Of a stretch of DNA of 64,000 nucleotides, positions 49,499 to 61,256 are shown one piece after another. The translations under genes and the position numbers were made by a program. The notes below the pieces were generated by a model. That model was not told where the DNA came from. It did not search any database and saw nothing but the letters and a program-made list of their open reading frames with translations. Numbering within the stretch: the first letter of the stretch is position 1; the number at the start of each line of letters is the position of its first letter. The stretch comes from Alphaproteobacteria bacterium (GTDB lineage Bacteria; Pseudomonadota; Alphaproteobacteria; UBA2966): the NCBI GenBank assembly GCA_018654745.1, contig JABILA010000026.1, positions 1 to 64,000 of the forward strand, written 5' to 3'.

Positions 49499-50815
49499 AT
49501 GTCTTCTATAGATGTCGCTGAAAACACCCCGGCGACCCAGGATTTTTTCTCAGGCAATCTGGCCGATACAGATGCCGCCGTATTTGGTGCTATCAGCCAG
49601 GAACTGGACCGTCAGCAAAACGAAATTGAGCTGATCGCGTCTGAAAATATCGTCAGTGCCGCTGTATTGCAGGCAACGGGGACAATCCTCGCCAACAAAT
49701 ATGCCGAAGGTTATCCGGGCCGGCGTTATTATGGCGGTTGCCAGCACGTCGATATCATCGAGCAACTGGCAATTGACCGGGCAAAAGAATTATTCGGCTG
49801 TGGTTTTGCCAATGTGCAGCCACATTCCGGCAGTCAGGCCAATCAGGCCGTGCTTATGGCATTGGCCAAACCCGGTGACACAGTGATGGGATTGTCTCTG
49901 GCCGCCGGCGGACATCTGACCCACGGTGCACCACCAAACCAGTCCGGCAAATGGTTTAATGCCGTTCAATATGGTGTGCGCCAGCAGGATTCCCAGATCG
50001 ACTATGACGAACTGGCCGATCAGGCAGCCCAGGCTAAACCCAAAATCATCATTGCGGGTGGTTCTGCTTATCCACGCACATTTGATTTCAAGAAATTCCG
50101 CGCCATTGCCGATGATGTTGGTGCCATTTTGATGGTCGATATGGCGCACTTTGCCGGTCTCGTTGCCGGTGGCGTTCATCCATCACCATTCGGTATTGCC
50201 GATGTAGTCACGACGACAACACACAAGACCTTGCGCTGCGCCCGTGGCGGCATGATCCTGACCGATGACGAAGCAATTGCCAAAAAAATTAACTCGGCGA
50301 TCTTCCCGGGTATTCAGGGTGGTCCCTTGTTGCAGATGATTGCCGGTAAGGCCGTCGGCCTGGGCGAAGCCCTGCAGCCGTCTTTCAAGGTCTACGCTCA
50401 GGCGATTGTAGATAATGCCCAGGCGCTGGGGAATGCCCTTGGCGCGCGGGGTGTTGATCTGGTTTCAGGCGGAACAGATACGCATCTGCAACTGCTGGAT
50501 CTGCGATCCAAGGGCCTGACCGGGAAAGCAGCCGAAGCCGCTATGGAACGCGCACATATAACATGTAACAAAAACGGCGTGCCTTTTGATCCCGAAAAGC
50601 CAACGGTAACATCAGGTGTTCGTGTTGGCACACCGGCTGCAACGACACGTGGTTTTGGCACTGCTGAATTCGCCGAAGTTGGACGTATGATTGCGGATGT
50701 GCTTGATGGACTGGCAGCCAATGGTGAAGAGGGCAATGCAGCCCAGGAAGCAACGACGCGTGAAGAAGTGATTGCACTATGTGCCCGGTTCCCGATTTAC
50801 GGCCAGGGTGCTTGA
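49499..50815 (+). CDS. glyA: Serine hydroxymethyltransferase
   Basis: [48 protein letters not shown]. Confidence 0.97.
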   Translation: MSSIDVAENTPATQDFFSGNLADTDAAVFGAISQELDRQQNEIELIASENIVSAAVLQATGTILANKYAEGYPGRRYYGGCQHVDIIEQLAIDRAKELFGCGFANVQPHSGSQANQAVLMALAKPGDTVMGLSLAAGGHLTHGAPPNQSGKWFNAVQYGVRQQDSQIDYDELADQAAQAKPKIIIAGGSAYPRTFDFKKFRAIADDVGAILMVDMAHFAGLVAGGVHPSPFGIADVVTTTTHKTLRCARGGMILTDDEAIAKKINSAIFPGIQGGPLLQMIAGKAVGLGEALQPSFKVYAQAIVDNAQALGNALGARGVDLVSGGTDTHLQLLDLRSKGLTGKAAEAAMERAHITCNKNGVPFDPEKPTVTSGVRVGTPAATTRGFGTAEFAEVGRMIADVLDGLAANGEEGNAAQEATTREEVIALCARFPIYGQGA

Positions 50816-50888
50816 GCAAGAGATTGATATAACAAGACGGCTGAATATCAGCCGGAACTGAAAAAAAACACGTAAGAAAGGGGAGGCC

Positions 50889-51365
50889 ATGCGCTGTCCG
50901 TTCTGTGGCAACGACGATACGCAGGTGAAGGATTCGCGACCGACAGAGGATAATTCTGCTATTCGGCGCCGACGTCTTTGTCCAGGCTGTGGCTCAAGGT
51001 TCACAACCTTCGAGAGGGTGCAACTGCGTGAGCTGACCGTGGTCAAGAAAAATGGCCAGCGCGTCGCATTTGATCGCGACAAGCTTGCCCGTTCAATCGG
51101 CATATCGACACGCAAGAGACCGGTTGAGCCGGAGCGCGTTGATCGTCTGATCAATGGTATTGTCCGGCGTCTCGAAAGCCTGGGTGAAAGCGATATCCAG
51201 TCTGACATCATCGGTGAAATCGTGATGGAGGCTCTGGCAAATCTCGATCAGGTTGCCTATGTGCGCTTCGCTTCTGTTTACCGGAACTTCCGCGAAGCGA
51301 AGGATTTCGAAGAATTTGTCGGAGGCCTCAGCGGTCTGCGCGGCATGAACGGCATTGAGGATTGA
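50889..51365 (+). CDS. nrdR: Transcriptional repressor NrdR
   Basis: [42 protein letters not shown]. Confidence 0.97.
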   Translation: MRCPFCGNDDTQVKDSRPTEDNSAIRRRRLCPGCGSRFTTFERVQLRELTVVKKNGQRVAFDRDKLARSIGISTRKRPVEPERVDRLINGIVRRLESLGESDIQSDIIGEIVMEALANLDQVAYVRFASVYRNFREAKDFEEFVGGLSGLRGMNGIED

Positions 51366-52513
51366 GGCCAGAGGCCAGAGATAACGCCTATATGAAAGTT
51401 GCGCTGGGGCTCGCCCGGCGCGCTCTTGGGACGGTTGCTCCCAATCCTGCTGTTGGATGCGTTCTGGTTCGCCAGGACCAGGGATCCAGCGCCGGACTTC
51501 CCGGTCGCATTGTCGGCCGCGGCCATACCATGCCCAGTGGCAGACCACATGCAGAAACCTGCGCTCTGGACGCTGCCGGACCCTTGGCGAAGGGGGCAAC
51601 AGCCTATGTCACGCTTGAGCCCTGTGCCCATCACGGCAAAACCCCACCCTGTGCCAACGCCCTGATTGATGCGGGCATCGCGCGAGTTGTTGTTGCCTGT
51701 ACCGACCCGGACCCTCGTGTCGATGGTGGTGGTCTGAAATTGCTGGAAAAAGCAGGTTGTGAGGTTGTTACGGGTGTTTGCGAGCAAGAAGCCCTGGCCC
51801 TGAATGCCGGTTTCTTTTCAACGCTGGCGCGGGATCGACCGCTGGTCACCATCAAAACCGCGACAACACTGGATGGACGCATCGCAACACGCACTGGCGA
51901 AAGCCAGTGGATAACAGGCGGTGACGCCCGTGCACGAGGTCATCTGCTGCGCGCTACGCATGATGCAATCATGGTTGGATCAGGCACGGTGCGAAGCGAC
52001 AACCCCGAATTGACCTGCCGATTACCCGGAATGATGGATCGCTCGCCTATCAGGGTGGTTCTTGACGGACGCCTGGCGACGCCTTTGACATCCAGACTGG
52101 TTGCAACTGCCCAAGACCATCCAACATGGATTGTCACCCTTGCCGGGCTTGAGCCAACCAGAGCCCGTGTCTTCGAAGATGCAGGCGTGCAACTGATTAC
52201 TGTTGATGCCGACGAAGATGGCCGTCCGTCCTTGCATCAGGCCCTGAGGGCGCTTAAAACTCGGGGCGTAACCCGTTTACTTGTCGAGGCAGGAGGACGG
52301 CTGGATGCAGGCTTTTTCAGAGCCCGTCTGGTTGATCGCGTGGTCTGGTTCCATGCGCCGATGATCATCGGTGGCGATGGCATTCCAGCAGCACAGGGCT
52401 TTGGCATAGATGGTTTGCATCAGGCACCCCGTCTGAAACGGATAGATGTGCAGCAGGTCGGACCGGACCTGATGGAGACCTACGAAGTGTTTCCATCCAC
52501 AGAAGCAGAGTGA
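51362..52513 (+). CDS. ribD: Bifunctional diaminohydroxyphosphoribosylaminopyrimidine deaminase/reductase
   Basis: [47 protein letters not shown] start overlapping nrdR stop. Confidence 0.95.
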   Translation: MRPEARDNAYMKVALGLARRALGTVAPNPAVGCVLVRQDQGSSAGLPGRIVGRGHTMPSGRPHAETCALDAAGPLAKGATAYVTLEPCAHHGKTPPCANALIDAGIARVVVACTDPDPRVDGGGLKLLEKAGCEVVTGVCEQEALALNAGFFSTLARDRPLVTIKTATTLDGRIATRTGESQWITGGDARARGHLLRATHDAIMVGSGTVRSDNPELTCRLPGMMDRSPIRVVLDGRLATPLTSRLVATAQDHPTWIVTLAGLEPTRARVFEDAGVQLITVDADEDGRPSLHQALRALKTRGVTRLLVEAGGRLDAGFFRARLVDRVVWFHAPMIIGGDGIPAAQGFGIDGLHQAPRLKRIDVQQVGPDLMETYEVFPSTEAE

Positions 52514-52521
52514 GAGAGCAA

Positions 52522-53118
52522 ATGTTTACCGGAATTATTACGGACAAAGGTGTGGTTCGCGCTGTTGAAAAACGTGGCGATACCCGGTTTGTCATTGGTA
52601 CAGCCTATGACCCGGATGATTTTGATATCGGCGCGTCCATTGCCTGTTCCGGTGTCTGTCTGACAGTTGTCGACAAGGGATCGGATGACAAAGGTGGCTG
52701 GTTCGCTGTTGATGCTTCGGGCGAGACGCTTTCGCTGACGAACCTCGGCAACTGGGCTGAAGGGGCAAACATTAATCTTGAACGCAGTTTGCGGGTGGGC
52801 GACGAACTCGGTGGGCATATTGTCAGTGGCCATGTAGATGGCAGTGCCAAAATTGTATCGATCACACCTGAGGGCGATTCCAAACGCTATTTATTCGAAG
52901 CACCGGACAAGCTGGCCAAATTTATTGCGGCGAAGGGATCTGTTACCCTGAACGGTGTTTCCCTGACAGTGAATGAAACCAATGGCAGCCAGTTCGGCGT
53001 AAACCTGATCCCGCATACCCAGACGGTTACAACCTTCGGGGAAGCGGCGGCAGGTGATATTATCAATCTTGAGATAGATGTGCTGGCGCGCTATGTGGCG
53101 CGGCTGGCAGAGGAGTAA
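52522..53118 (+). CDS. ribE: Riboflavin synthase alpha chain
   Basis: MFTGIITDKGVV; two lumazine-binding repeats GGHIVSGHVDG. Confidence 0.95.
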   Translation: MFTGIITDKGVVRAVEKRGDTRFVIGTAYDPDDFDIGASIACSGVCLTVVDKGSDDKGGWFAVDASGETLSLTNLGNWAEGANINLERSLRVGDELGGHIVSGHVDGSAKIVSITPEGDSKRYLFEAPDKLAKFIAAKGSVTLNGVSLTVNETNGSQFGVNLIPHTQTVTTFGEAAAGDIINLEIDVLARYVARLAEE

Positions 53119-53123
53119 CCCAA

Positions 53124-54239
53124 GTGAGTGACCACGAATTTTTGTCCACCCCGGAAGAGCTTCTGGAAGAGGCCCGTGCCGGTCGCATGATCGTTCTGGT
53201 GGACGATGAAGATCGCGAAAACGAGGGTGACCTGGTCATCCCAGCCGAAATGGCAACGCCGGACATCATCAACTTCATGGCCAAAAATGGCCGTGGCCTG
53301 ATCTGCCTGACACTTTCCAGCGAACGAGTGAAGGAACTGGATTTGCCTTTGATGGCAGCCCACAACCGCACCCGTCACGGCACAGCATTTACAGTTTCAA
53401 TCGAAGCCGTTGAAGGCGTTACCACCGGCATCTCCGCCGCAGATCGTGCAAAAACAATTGAAGTTGCTATCGATCCTGCCAAGGGAAAAACGGACATTCA
53501 CAGCCCGGGTCACGTATTCCCGCTGGTTGCCAAGGATGGTGGCGTATTGGTGCGTGCCGGTCATACCGAAGCTGCGGTTGATATCGCCAGGTTGTCCGGG
53601 ATGAACCCTGCCGGCGTCATCTGTGAGATCATGAACGATGATGGCACCATGGCGCGGTTGCCCGACCTCGTGAAATTTGCCCAGTTCCATGGTTTGAAAG
53701 TCGGCACGATTGCGGATTTGATCGCGTACCGCCGCCGCAACGACAAACTGGTAGAAAAAACAGTTGAGACGGATTTCAGCAGCCGGTATGGCGGCGATTT
53801 CAAGCTGCATGTTTATATCAACAAGGTCGAGTATGCAGAGCATATTGCCCTTGTAAAAGGCGATATAAGTGGTGACGAGCCGGTACTGGTTCGGATGCAC
53901 GCCCATTCTGTTCTGAACGATGTTCTGGCAGGGGAAGGCCCTGCTGGCTGGCAACTTGAATCGGCCATGCGGGAGATCGAGCGGGAAGGGCGCGGCGTTA
54001 TTGTGTTGCTGCGTGAGCCTCGTCGAACAAGCCTTTCTGACCAGGTTCGGCAAAGTCTTGGGCAGCCCATTGATGACGGCAAGCATCTACGCGATTACGG
54101 CATTGGCGCCCAGATCATTGCTGATCTTGGCATCCACGAGATGATCCTGCTGTCGAATACCAAACGCAGTGTTGTTGGTATCGAAGGTTATGGATTAAAA
54201 ATTGTCGAACAACGGGCCATTCCAACGCTGGAAAATTAG
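53124..54239 (+). CDS. ribB: 3,4-dihydroxy-2-butanone-4-phosphate synthase fused to degenerate GTP cyclohydrolase II domain
   Basis: [50 protein letters not shown]2-like C-terminus without cysteines. Confidence 0.93.
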   Translation: MSDHEFLSTPEELLEEARAGRMIVLVDDEDRENEGDLVIPAEMATPDIINFMAKNGRGLICLTLSSERVKELDLPLMAAHNRTRHGTAFTVSIEAVEGVTTGISAADRAKTIEVAIDPAKGKTDIHSPGHVFPLVAKDGGVLVRAGHTEAAVDIARLSGMNPAGVICEIMNDDGTMARLPDLVKFAQFHGLKVGTIADLIAYRRRNDKLVEKTVETDFSSRYGGDFKLHVYINKVEYAEHIALVKGDISGDEPVLVRMHAHSVLNDVLAGEGPAGWQLESAMREIEREGRGVIVLLREPRRTSLSDQVRQSLGQPIDDGKHLRDYGIGAQIIADLGIHEMILLSNTKRSVVGIEGYGLKIVEQRAIPTLEN

Positions 54240-54328
54240 GCTTTTGGCGGCTATTGTAGCGGTTACGTATTGTTAAATGTGCAAGTTGTAGACTGGCACA
54301 GGTTTTTTCTGATTAAAGGTACAAGACG

Positions 54329-54790
54329 ATGGATGAAGGTCCTTATCTGCTGGTCATCGATTCCGAGTATTACGCGGACGTTTCGGAAGAATTGGTCAAA
54401 GGTGCATTGGCGGAAATAGGCAAATCTGGCGGCACCTATACCCGTGTATCAGTGCCCGGCGCATTTGAAATTCCAGGTGCAATCCGGATGGCTGTGCGAT
54501 CACTGGAACTGGTTGGCGGTCGACGTCGTTTTGATGGCTATGTTGCGCTGGGGTGCGTGATCAGGGGCGAAACCAGCCACTATGATCACGTCTGCCAGGA
54601 AGTGACCCGCGGTCTTATGGATATTGCCCTGAACTTCTCGGTCGCTGTTGGAAATGGCGTACTGACTTGTGAAAACAAGGAACAGGCGATGTTTCGCGCC
54701 AACCCTGAAAAAGGCAACAAGGGTGGATTTGCCGCTGCTGCTGCGATCCGTATGATTGACGTCAAACGTCAGATTTTGCCGCCTCGATGA
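54329..54790 (+). CDS. ribH: 6,7-dimethyl-8-ribityllumazine synthase
   Basis: VPGAFEIPGAIRMA; VALGCVIRGETSHYDHVCQEVTRGLMDI. Confidence 0.95.
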   Translation: MDEGPYLLVIDSEYYADVSEELVKGALAEIGKSGGTYTRVSVPGAFEIPGAIRMAVRSLELVGGRRRFDGYVALGCVIRGETSHYDHVCQEVTRGLMDIALNFSVAVGNGVLTCENKEQAMFRANPEKGNKGGFAAAAAIRMIDVKRQILPPR

Positions 54791-55284
54791 ACGAAAACTC
54801 ACAAAGCGTGCGCCGCAGCGCGGCGCGGCTTGGCGCTGTACAGGCGCTTTATCAGATCGAAACAGCCGATGCGACACCTGATACTGTTATTCGCGAATTT
54901 ATCGACATCAGATTGGGATCAGAAATAGAAGGCGTCGAATATGCCGACGCCGACCCTGAATTTTTTACCGACATCGTTCGTGGTGTATACGGGCAACTTG
55001 AAGATATCGATGCCAAAATAAATGGTGCCTTGTCAGGCAGTTGGGTTACAGCTCGACTGGACCGTACCCTGCGCCAGATATTGCGTGCAGGTGCCTATGA
55101 ATTGATGGCCCGTATTGATGTTCCATCGCGCGTGATTATCAATGAATATGTCGACGTTACGCATTCCTTTTATGAAAACCAGGAACCCGGATTTGCAAAC
55201 GGCGTTCTGGACAAACTGAGCCGTGAACTTCGCCCGGGCGAATTGAAAGACGGTACTTCAAAAGGCAAAGGCAAGGGAAAGTAA
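54787..55284 (+). CDS. nusB: Transcription antitermination factor NusB
   Basis: RRSAARLGAVQALYQIE; LDRTLRQILRAGAYEL; VIINEYVDV. Confidence 0.94.
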   Translation: MNENSQSVRRSAARLGAVQALYQIETADATPDTVIREFIDIRLGSEIEGVEYADADPEFFTDIVRGVYGQLEDIDAKINGALSGSWVTARLDRTLRQILRAGAYELMARIDVPSRVIINEYVDVTHSFYENQEPGFANGVLDKLSRELRPGELKDGTSKGKGKGK

Positions 55285-55285
55285 A

Positions 55286-56278
55286 GTGGCCGGTCGGGGC
55301 GAATTTGACCTGATTGCCGACCTGTTTGCGCCGCTGACTTCTTCAACACCCGCTGCACTTGGTCTGAAAGACGACGCCGCTGTCTTCAGCGTCCCGGAAG
55401 GTTTTGACCTGGTGACCACTGTTGATGCAATGGTGGAAGATGTTCATTTTTTTCCGGCAGATGCTGCGAACCTTGTTGCCCGGAAACTGCTCCGCGTAAA
55501 TCTCTCTGATCTTGCGGCCATGGGTGCAAAACCCATCGGGTATCTGCTGACACTGGTCCGGCCATCGACCGTTGGCGAAGATTGGCTGCAGCGTTTTGCG
55601 CATGGCCTGGCTGCCGATCAACGTACATTTAATATTGGTCTGCTGGGTGGGGATACAGTTTCGACCGCAGGGCCACTTGTATTGTCCCTGACGGCCCTTG
55701 GTCAGGTCGCTGCCGGTAAATCTCTTCTTAGAAGCGGGGCGAACCCAGGCGATACAATATATGTATCCGGTACTATTGGTGATGCTGGTCTTGGTCTGGC
55801 GCTTGTTCAGGACCCGGAGGGGCAGGGCTTTGACAATGTCTCCAGGGATGACCGAAATGCCCTGGTCGCCCGATTGCAGTGTCCGGAACCCCGTCTGGAA
55901 TTGGGGCAGGCTCTGGCAGGTGTTGCCACTGCTGCGGTAGATATCTCGGATGGCCTGGTTGCTGATCTTGCCCATATTGCTTCTGCAAGCGACGTTGGCA
56001 TGAAACTGGTATTGTCAGATGTTCCGGTTTCAGATGCTGCTGCCCGTATTGTCGGTACCGATGAAAACTCACGACTGAAGTTGATTGCTGGCGGTGAAGA
56101 TTACGAGCTCGCCTTCACAGCGCCTGAATCGGCCGCATCCAGGATTCGCAAGATTTCAAAGGATCTTGAATTATCCATAACGCCCATTGGCACGGTCACA
56201 GCGGAAAAGATAATCGAGGTCCGGGGGCAAAATGGTGATAGTTTGCCCGTAACATCGAGTGGCTGGACACATTTTTGA
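55286..56278 (+). CDS. thiL: Thiamine-monophosphate kinase
   Basis: GLKDDAAVF; TVDAMVEDVHF; LRVNLSDLAAMGAKPIGYLLTL; AVDISDGLVADL. Confidence 0.95.
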   Translation: MAGRGEFDLIADLFAPLTSSTPAALGLKDDAAVFSVPEGFDLVTTVDAMVEDVHFFPADAANLVARKLLRVNLSDLAAMGAKPIGYLLTLVRPSTVGEDWLQRFAHGLAADQRTFNIGLLGGDTVSTAGPLVLSLTALGQVAAGKSLLRSGANPGDTIYVSGTIGDAGLGLALVQDPEGQGFDNVSRDDRNALVARLQCPEPRLELGQALAGVATAAVDISDGLVADLAHIASASDVGMKLVLSDVPVSDAAARIVGTDENSRLKLIAGGEDYELAFTAPESAASRIRKISKDLELSITPIGTVTAEKIIEVRGQNGDSLPVTSSGWTHF

Positions 56279-56379
56279 AACGCCTGGTTCGGCCGTCTGT
56301 GGTATCTTAGCTGGATGACCATGAATAAATGTGGCATTATCCGGGCTTCGAATTATCCGCTGGAATTGGCAGGTGACCC

Positions 56380-56826
56380 TTGAGCACTAAAAAGATCATG
56401 ATCGCCGCGTTTGTATTTATCTTCCTGCTGGCTGGCGCAGGCGGTTCGATCTTTCTTGTCTTGGGTAACTTTGAACAATTGTCGGAAGAAGGTATCACCT
56501 TCGAAAAGGTCCCGGGCTATGTCGCCCTTGACGGTGTCAGCCTGCCCGTTTCCCGAAATCGACAGTTCTCTCATTATATGTTTATGGACGCCAAAATCGT
56601 TCTCAAGGATCGTTCTGACTCGGATCTGGTTTTTGCCGAACTGCCGTTTTTCAGAGACAAGGTCTTTCGGGTATTACACAAAGAGAATGTAAACCGCGAA
56701 GATGGCGTACCGGGGATCGACATTCGAGCCATAAAGGACAGCATGTTCAAGGTTGCGATCGAATTGTATGGTGACAAAATCGTCGATGGTGTTCTCGTGA
56801 CAAAATTGATTTTATCGTCTAATTAA
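56380..56826 (+). CDS. Hypothetical single-TM protein downstream of thiL
   Basis: TTG start; N-terminal TM IMIAAFVFIFLLAGAGGSIFLVL; no family recognised with confidence. Confidence 0.65.
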   Translation: MSTKKIMIAAFVFIFLLAGAGGSIFLVLGNFEQLSEEGITFEKVPGYVALDGVSLPVSRNRQFSHYMFMDAKIVLKDRSDSDLVFAELPFFRDKVFRVLHKENVNREDGVPGIDIRAIKDSMFKVAIELYGDKIVDGVLVTKLILSSN

Positions 56827-56954
56827 AATAATCAATTTTTCGGCACCTGCATGCCGATAACTTCCAAATTCTGCTTGTCAGGTTTTTTCGGCCTGAGAGT
56901 AGTTCCGCACAAGAGTCCGATAAACCTGGTCCCGCCTGTATTTATCTATGGGCG

Positions 56955-58199
56955 GTGGAGATACCCGCCTTGGAACACATGAAACGCAACGTGGCTGTCC
57001 TGTCAGTCTGTCAGGCTCTGGCCAATACAAACAATACTATCCTTATTGCACTTGGTGCCCTGGTCGGATATTCGCTGGCAGATAATAAATTGCTTGCAAC
57101 CTTGCCAGTTGCGAGCGTGATGATTGGAACCATGCTTTTTACGATTCCAGCTTCCTTCTGGATGCGTCGTGTTGGCCGAAAATATGGATTTATAACGGGT
57201 ATCCTCATTGGCATGACGGGTGCTTCAATTTGTTCCTGGGCGATTTACACCCATAATTTCTGGCTATTCTGCGTGGGCACTGGTCTGGTTGGCGTCAATA
57301 ATTCGTTTGTCCAGCAGTATCGCTTTGCTGCCGCGGATGCAGCCAGTGTTGAGTTTCGACCGACAGCAATATCACTGGTCATGTTTGGTGGTGTCGCAGC
57401 CGCTTTTCTGGGACCTCAAAGCGCAAAACTGACCCAGGGGTTATTTGCGTCGTACACTTATCTGGGGTCCTACGTTTCCACGATTGGTATCGCCTTTGTG
57501 GCGGGAACGTTATTACTCCTGGTGCGGATTCCAAATCTGACAGCGGAGCAACGCAGCACATCCGGTCGCCCGCTTAAGGAAATTGCCAAACAACCGGCAT
57601 TTATCGTCGCTGTTGTCGGCGCCATGGTCGGTTATGGGGTCATGAGTTTGATCATGACTTCCACACCGCTTTCTATCGTTGCAGATGCCGAGGCAAGTGC
57701 GAGGGAATTGGGTATCGCATTTGATAAAAAAGCGGCCTTGGGAAATTCCTTTGACGTTATCACGGCCCATGTTGTTGGCATGTTCGGACCTTCCTTCTTT
57801 ACGGGAACGGTGATCAAACGATTCGGTGTTTTAAACGTCATGATGGCTGGAGCTGTATTATTGGCTGCATGTGTTGGCGTTTCCCTGGTTGGTCACGAAC
57901 TGCATCACTATTTTGGTGGTTTGATCGTACTGGGGATTGGCTGGAATTTTCTTTTCATCGGCGGCACGACCCTGCTGACGGAATGTTATAGCGAAAGCGA
58001 GAAAGCCAAGGTTCAGGGCTTTAACGATTTCCTTGTTTTTGGCACGGTTGCTATCGCATCCCTGTCTTCGGGATCGATCTTTCATTTTATGGGCTGGGAG
58101 TCGCTTAATCAGGTCGCCATTCCATTCCTCATCATATCTTTCCTGGCGAGCCTTTGGCTGGCATTGAAACGTCGAAAAGAGGCCCGTATCGCGACCTGA
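56955..58199 (+). CDS. MFS transporter
   Basis: 12-TM-like; FWMRRVGRKYGFITGILIGM. Confidence 0.9.
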   Translation: MEIPALEHMKRNVAVLSVCQALANTNNTILIALGALVGYSLADNKLLATLPVASVMIGTMLFTIPASFWMRRVGRKYGFITGILIGMTGASICSWAIYTHNFWLFCVGTGLVGVNNSFVQQYRFAAADAASVEFRPTAISLVMFGGVAAAFLGPQSAKLTQGLFASYTYLGSYVSTIGIAFVAGTLLLLVRIPNLTAEQRSTSGRPLKEIAKQPAFIVAVVGAMVGYGVMSLIMTSTPLSIVADAEASARELGIAFDKKAALGNSFDVITAHVVGMFGPSFFTGTVIKRFGVLNVMMAGAVLLAACVGVSLVGHELHHYFGGLIVLGIGWNFLFIGGTTLLTECYSESEKAKVQGFNDFLVFGTVAIASLSSGSIFHFMGWESLNQVAIPFLIISFLASLWLALKRRKEARIAT

Positions 58200-58447
58200 T
58201 AATCGATCGGGCAACGTTCCGATCTGATTATTTCCGGCCCTTTGTTGCAGTGCAGCATGAGGGCTGTTGAAGCGGTTGCCTTTTGTGTCGTTCTCGCTTA
58301 TGTTCCCGCCCGACTTTAAGTGTGGCTTTCATGTTTTTCAGGGCCTTGAGTGACTTTTTGTCGCGAACAGACCTGAATAACGTCGTTTTTTTGCGGGGCC
58401 GCAGGGCTTTAACCAAATTATCTGATTTAACAAGAGGGATACCAACC

Positions 58448-60532
58448 ATGCCAACGTTGTTGTGGTTCGTAATCGGTTGCGGCGTATTAGCCGTACTTTA
58501 CGGTTTATATACCAGCCGATCTATCATGGCCTCCAGTGCCGGTAACGAACGTATGCAAGAGATTGCAGGCGCTATTCAGGAAGGCGCATCTGCCTATCTG
58601 AACCGCCAATACAGGACAATCGCCATCGCCGGTGTTGTCGTTTTCATCATCGCCTTCATCGCACTTGGTTCACTGGCAGCTGCCGGTTTCGCCATTGGCG
58701 CTGTTCTTTCCGGCGCAGCTGGCTACATCGGCATGATCGTATCCGTACGCTCAAACGTCCGTACAGCTGAAGCTGCCCGTGTCGGCCTGGCTGAAGGCCT
58801 GGATGTTGCCTTCAAGGCTGGTGCTGTAACAGGTATGCTGGTTGCCGGTCTGGCACTGCTGTCTGTCGGTGGCTACTACGGTATCCTGCTGAGCATGGAA
58901 GTCAGTGGGCGCGAGCTTATTGATGCCATGGTTGCGCTGGGCTTTGGTGCTTCGCTGATTTCCATCTTTGCCCGTCTGGGCGGTGGTATCTTCACCAAAG
59001 GCGCTGACGTTGGTGCCGATCTGGTGGGTAAGGTTGAAGCCGGTATTCCGGAAGATGATCCCCGTAACCCTGCCGTTATCGCTGATAACGTTGGTGATAA
59101 CGTTGGTGATTGTGCCGGTATGGCAGCTGATTTGTTCGAAACCTATGCTGTGACAGTTGTCGCAACCATGGTTCTGGCCTCGATCTTCTTCGCCAGCGAC
59201 GCCGCCCTGAGTGCTGCGACAATGACCTTGCCTTTGGCCATTGGTGCTGTCTGCATCATCACGTCAATCATCGGTACGTTCTTCGTGAAGCTTGGCGCAA
59301 GCCAGAGCATCATGGGTGCCCTGTACAAAGGTTTCGTGGTTTCAGCTGTTCTTTCAGCCGTCGCCATTTACCCGACCATTGAATATGTTCTTGGCATGGG
59401 TACGGAAATGACCGTAGCCGGTCAGACTTTCACGGGCATGAGCCTGTTCATCTGTGCCGTTGCCGGCCTGGTGGTTACAGGTCTGGTGATCTGGGTGACT
59501 GAATATTACACCTCAACCGATTATCGTCCTGTGCGTATGATTGCAAAGGCTTCCGAAACCGGTCACGGCACGAACGTGATCCAGGGTCTGGCCATTTCAC
59601 TCGAAGCTACGGCTATTCCAGCGCTGATCATCTGCGGTGGTATCGTGGTTGCAAACATGCAGGCTGGCCTCTTTGGTATCGCTATTGCAGCCACCGCCAT
59701 GCTGGCCCTGGCCGGTATGGTTGTTGCTCTTGATGCCTACGGTCCTGTTACAGATAATGCCGGTGGCATTGCAGAAATGGCTGAAATGGACGAATCAGTT
59801 CGTAAAACAACTGATGCGCTCGATGCCGTGGGTAACACAACGAAAGCCGTTACCAAGGGCTATGCCATTGGTTCTGCCGGTCTGGCAGCCCTGGTGTTGT
59901 TTGCTGCCTATACAGAAGACCTCAAGGCATTCTTCCCGGATGTCGTTGTCGACTTCTCTCTCAGCAACCCGTATGTCGTTGTTGGCCTGTTCATCGGTGG
60001 CATGTTGCCGTTCCTGTTCAGTGCCATGGCTATGACCGCTGTGGGCCGTGCTGCTGGTTCTGTTGTGCTGGAGGTTCGCCGCCAGTTCAAGGAAATCCCC
60101 GGTATCATGGAAGGCACAGGCAAGCCTGACTACGGTCGTGCTGTTGATCTGCTGACCAAAGCTGCGGTTAAGGAAATGATGATCCCATCACTTCTGCCAG
60201 TTCTGGCACCTATTGTTGTCTATTATGTCTTCAACTTCATCGCGGGCCAGGGTGCTGCTTTCGCAACCGTTGGCGCCATGTTGATGGGTGTTATCGTTAC
60301 AGGACTGTTTGTCGCCATCTCCATGACGGCAGGCGGCGGTGCCTGGGACAACGCCAAGAAGTACATCGAAGACGGTAACCACGGTGGCAAGGGCTCAGAC
60401 GCTCACCATGCCGCAGTGACCGGTGACACCGTTGGTGATCCTTACAAGGACACCGCTGGTCCAGCCGTGAACCCGATGATCAAGATCACGAACATCGTGG
60501 CTCTGCTGCTTCTGGCAACGCTGGCTCACTAA
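58448..60532 (+). CDS. hppA: Membrane-bound proton-translocating pyrophosphatase
   Basis: [78 protein letters not shown]. Confidence 0.97.
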   Translation: MPTLLWFVIGCGVLAVLYGLYTSRSIMASSAGNERMQEIAGAIQEGASAYLNRQYRTIAIAGVVVFIIAFIALGSLAAAGFAIGAVLSGAAGYIGMIVSVRSNVRTAEAARVGLAEGLDVAFKAGAVTGMLVAGLALLSVGGYYGILLSMEVSGRELIDAMVALGFGASLISIFARLGGGIFTKGADVGADLVGKVEAGIPEDDPRNPAVIADNVGDNVGDCAGMAADLFETYAVTVVATMVLASIFFASDAALSAATMTLPLAIGAVCIITSIIGTFFVKLGASQSIMGALYKGFVVSAVLSAVAIYPTIEYVLGMGTEMTVAGQTFTGMSLFICAVAGLVVTGLVIWVTEYYTSTDYRPVRMIAKASETGHGTNVIQGLAISLEATAIPALIICGGIVVANMQAGLFGIAIAATAMLALAGMVVALDAYGPVTDNAGGIAEMAEMDESVRKTTDALDAVGNTTKAVTKGYAIGSAGLAALVLFAAYTEDLKAFFPDVVVDFSLSNPYVVVGLFIGGMLPFLFSAMAMTAVGRAAGSVVLEVRRQFKEIPGIMEGTGKPDYGRAVDLLTKAAVKEMMIPSLLPVLAPIVVYYVFNFIAGQGAAFATVGAMLMGVIVTGLFVAISMTAGGGAWDNAKKYIEDGNHGGKGSDAHHAAVTGDTVGDPYKDTAGPAVNPMIKITNIVALLLLATLAH

Positions 60533-60554
60533 GCCTGCGATACCGAAACAAAAG

Positions 60555-60586
60555 AACCCGCCCCGGGAAACCGGGGCGGGTTTTTT
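60555..60586 (+). terminator. Rho-independent terminator after hppA
   Basis: AACCCGCCCCGG-GAAA-CCGGGGCGGGTT + T run. Confidence 0.95.
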
Positions 60587-60613
60587 GTTGTCACAAAAAG
60601 AAGCTAAAAAAAA

Positions 60614-61111
60614 CTAGCCGCCGGTACTGTCATTTGTAAAGCGGCCAAGGTTGCCGAACATCTGTTTCAGGATACCCAGTTCACGCCCGTGCGAGACCGT
60701 CCTGTGGCCAACGGGAATAATATTGCGTGCGTCATCCATGGCGTAACGACGTACAGCTTTCACAAAGCCGGTTTTGTCAAAGTCGATTGCCACGACCTGC
60801 TGGTCCAGCATTTCTTCCTCAAAAAAGGCCAATTGCTGGCTGCGTCGCGATACATAATACCAGGTACTGCTTTCGAAAGTTGACACGCTGGTAGGGGAGC
60901 CCACCAGACGAACAACTTTTCGTTTGTTGTCTACGCCGTTCTTGAGCTTGTTTATGGTCTCGGCGGTCGGGACGTAGCCACGGACATATTCTGTGGGTGT
61001 ACAGGCCCCGACGGCCGTCAACAGGCCCAGCACGACCACAGACGCCCTGACAGCACGGTTCAGGCTCTTCAGGCCTCCGGTTTTTTGCAATATATTTTTG
61101 TCAGAAAACAT
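60614..61111 (-). CDS. bamE: Outer-membrane assembly lipoprotein BamE (SmpA/OmlA)
   Basis: Lipobox-like LLTAVGAC; VVRLVGSPTSVSTFESSTWYYVSRR. Confidence 0.9.
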   Translation of the reverse strand: MFSDKNILQKTGGLKSLNRAVRASVVVLGLLTAVGACTPTEYVRGYVPTAETINKLKNGVDNKRKVVRLVGSPTSVSTFESSTWYYVSRRSQQLAFFEEEMLDQQVVAIDFDKTGFVKAVRRYAMDDARNIIPVGHRTVSHGRELGILKQMFGNLGRFTNDSTGG

Positions 61112-61256
61112 CAGCTATCGTTTTGTTTGATCCCGTGTTAGACACTGCGTCCAGCACCGGGTATTTGTCTCGTCGCGCAAAACTGCACTGCTCACCGGTC
61201 CCTGTCAACGACAGCGCAGGCCGCAACGCCAGAATAATGTAAAAGTTCGAAATCTT

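Noticed and set aside
50838-50854. CGGCTGA-ATA-TCAGCCG hairpin between glyA and nrdR
   Set aside because: Followed by an A-run, not T-run; too small to interpret, could be mRNA-stabilising or chance
53397-54086. 229-aa minus-strand ORF
   Set aside because: Antisense to ribB fusion gene; no domain
54240-54328. Possible FMN riboswitch in the riboflavin operon
   Set aside because: Leaders of ribB/ribH and ribD are short and lack the conserved RFN motifs
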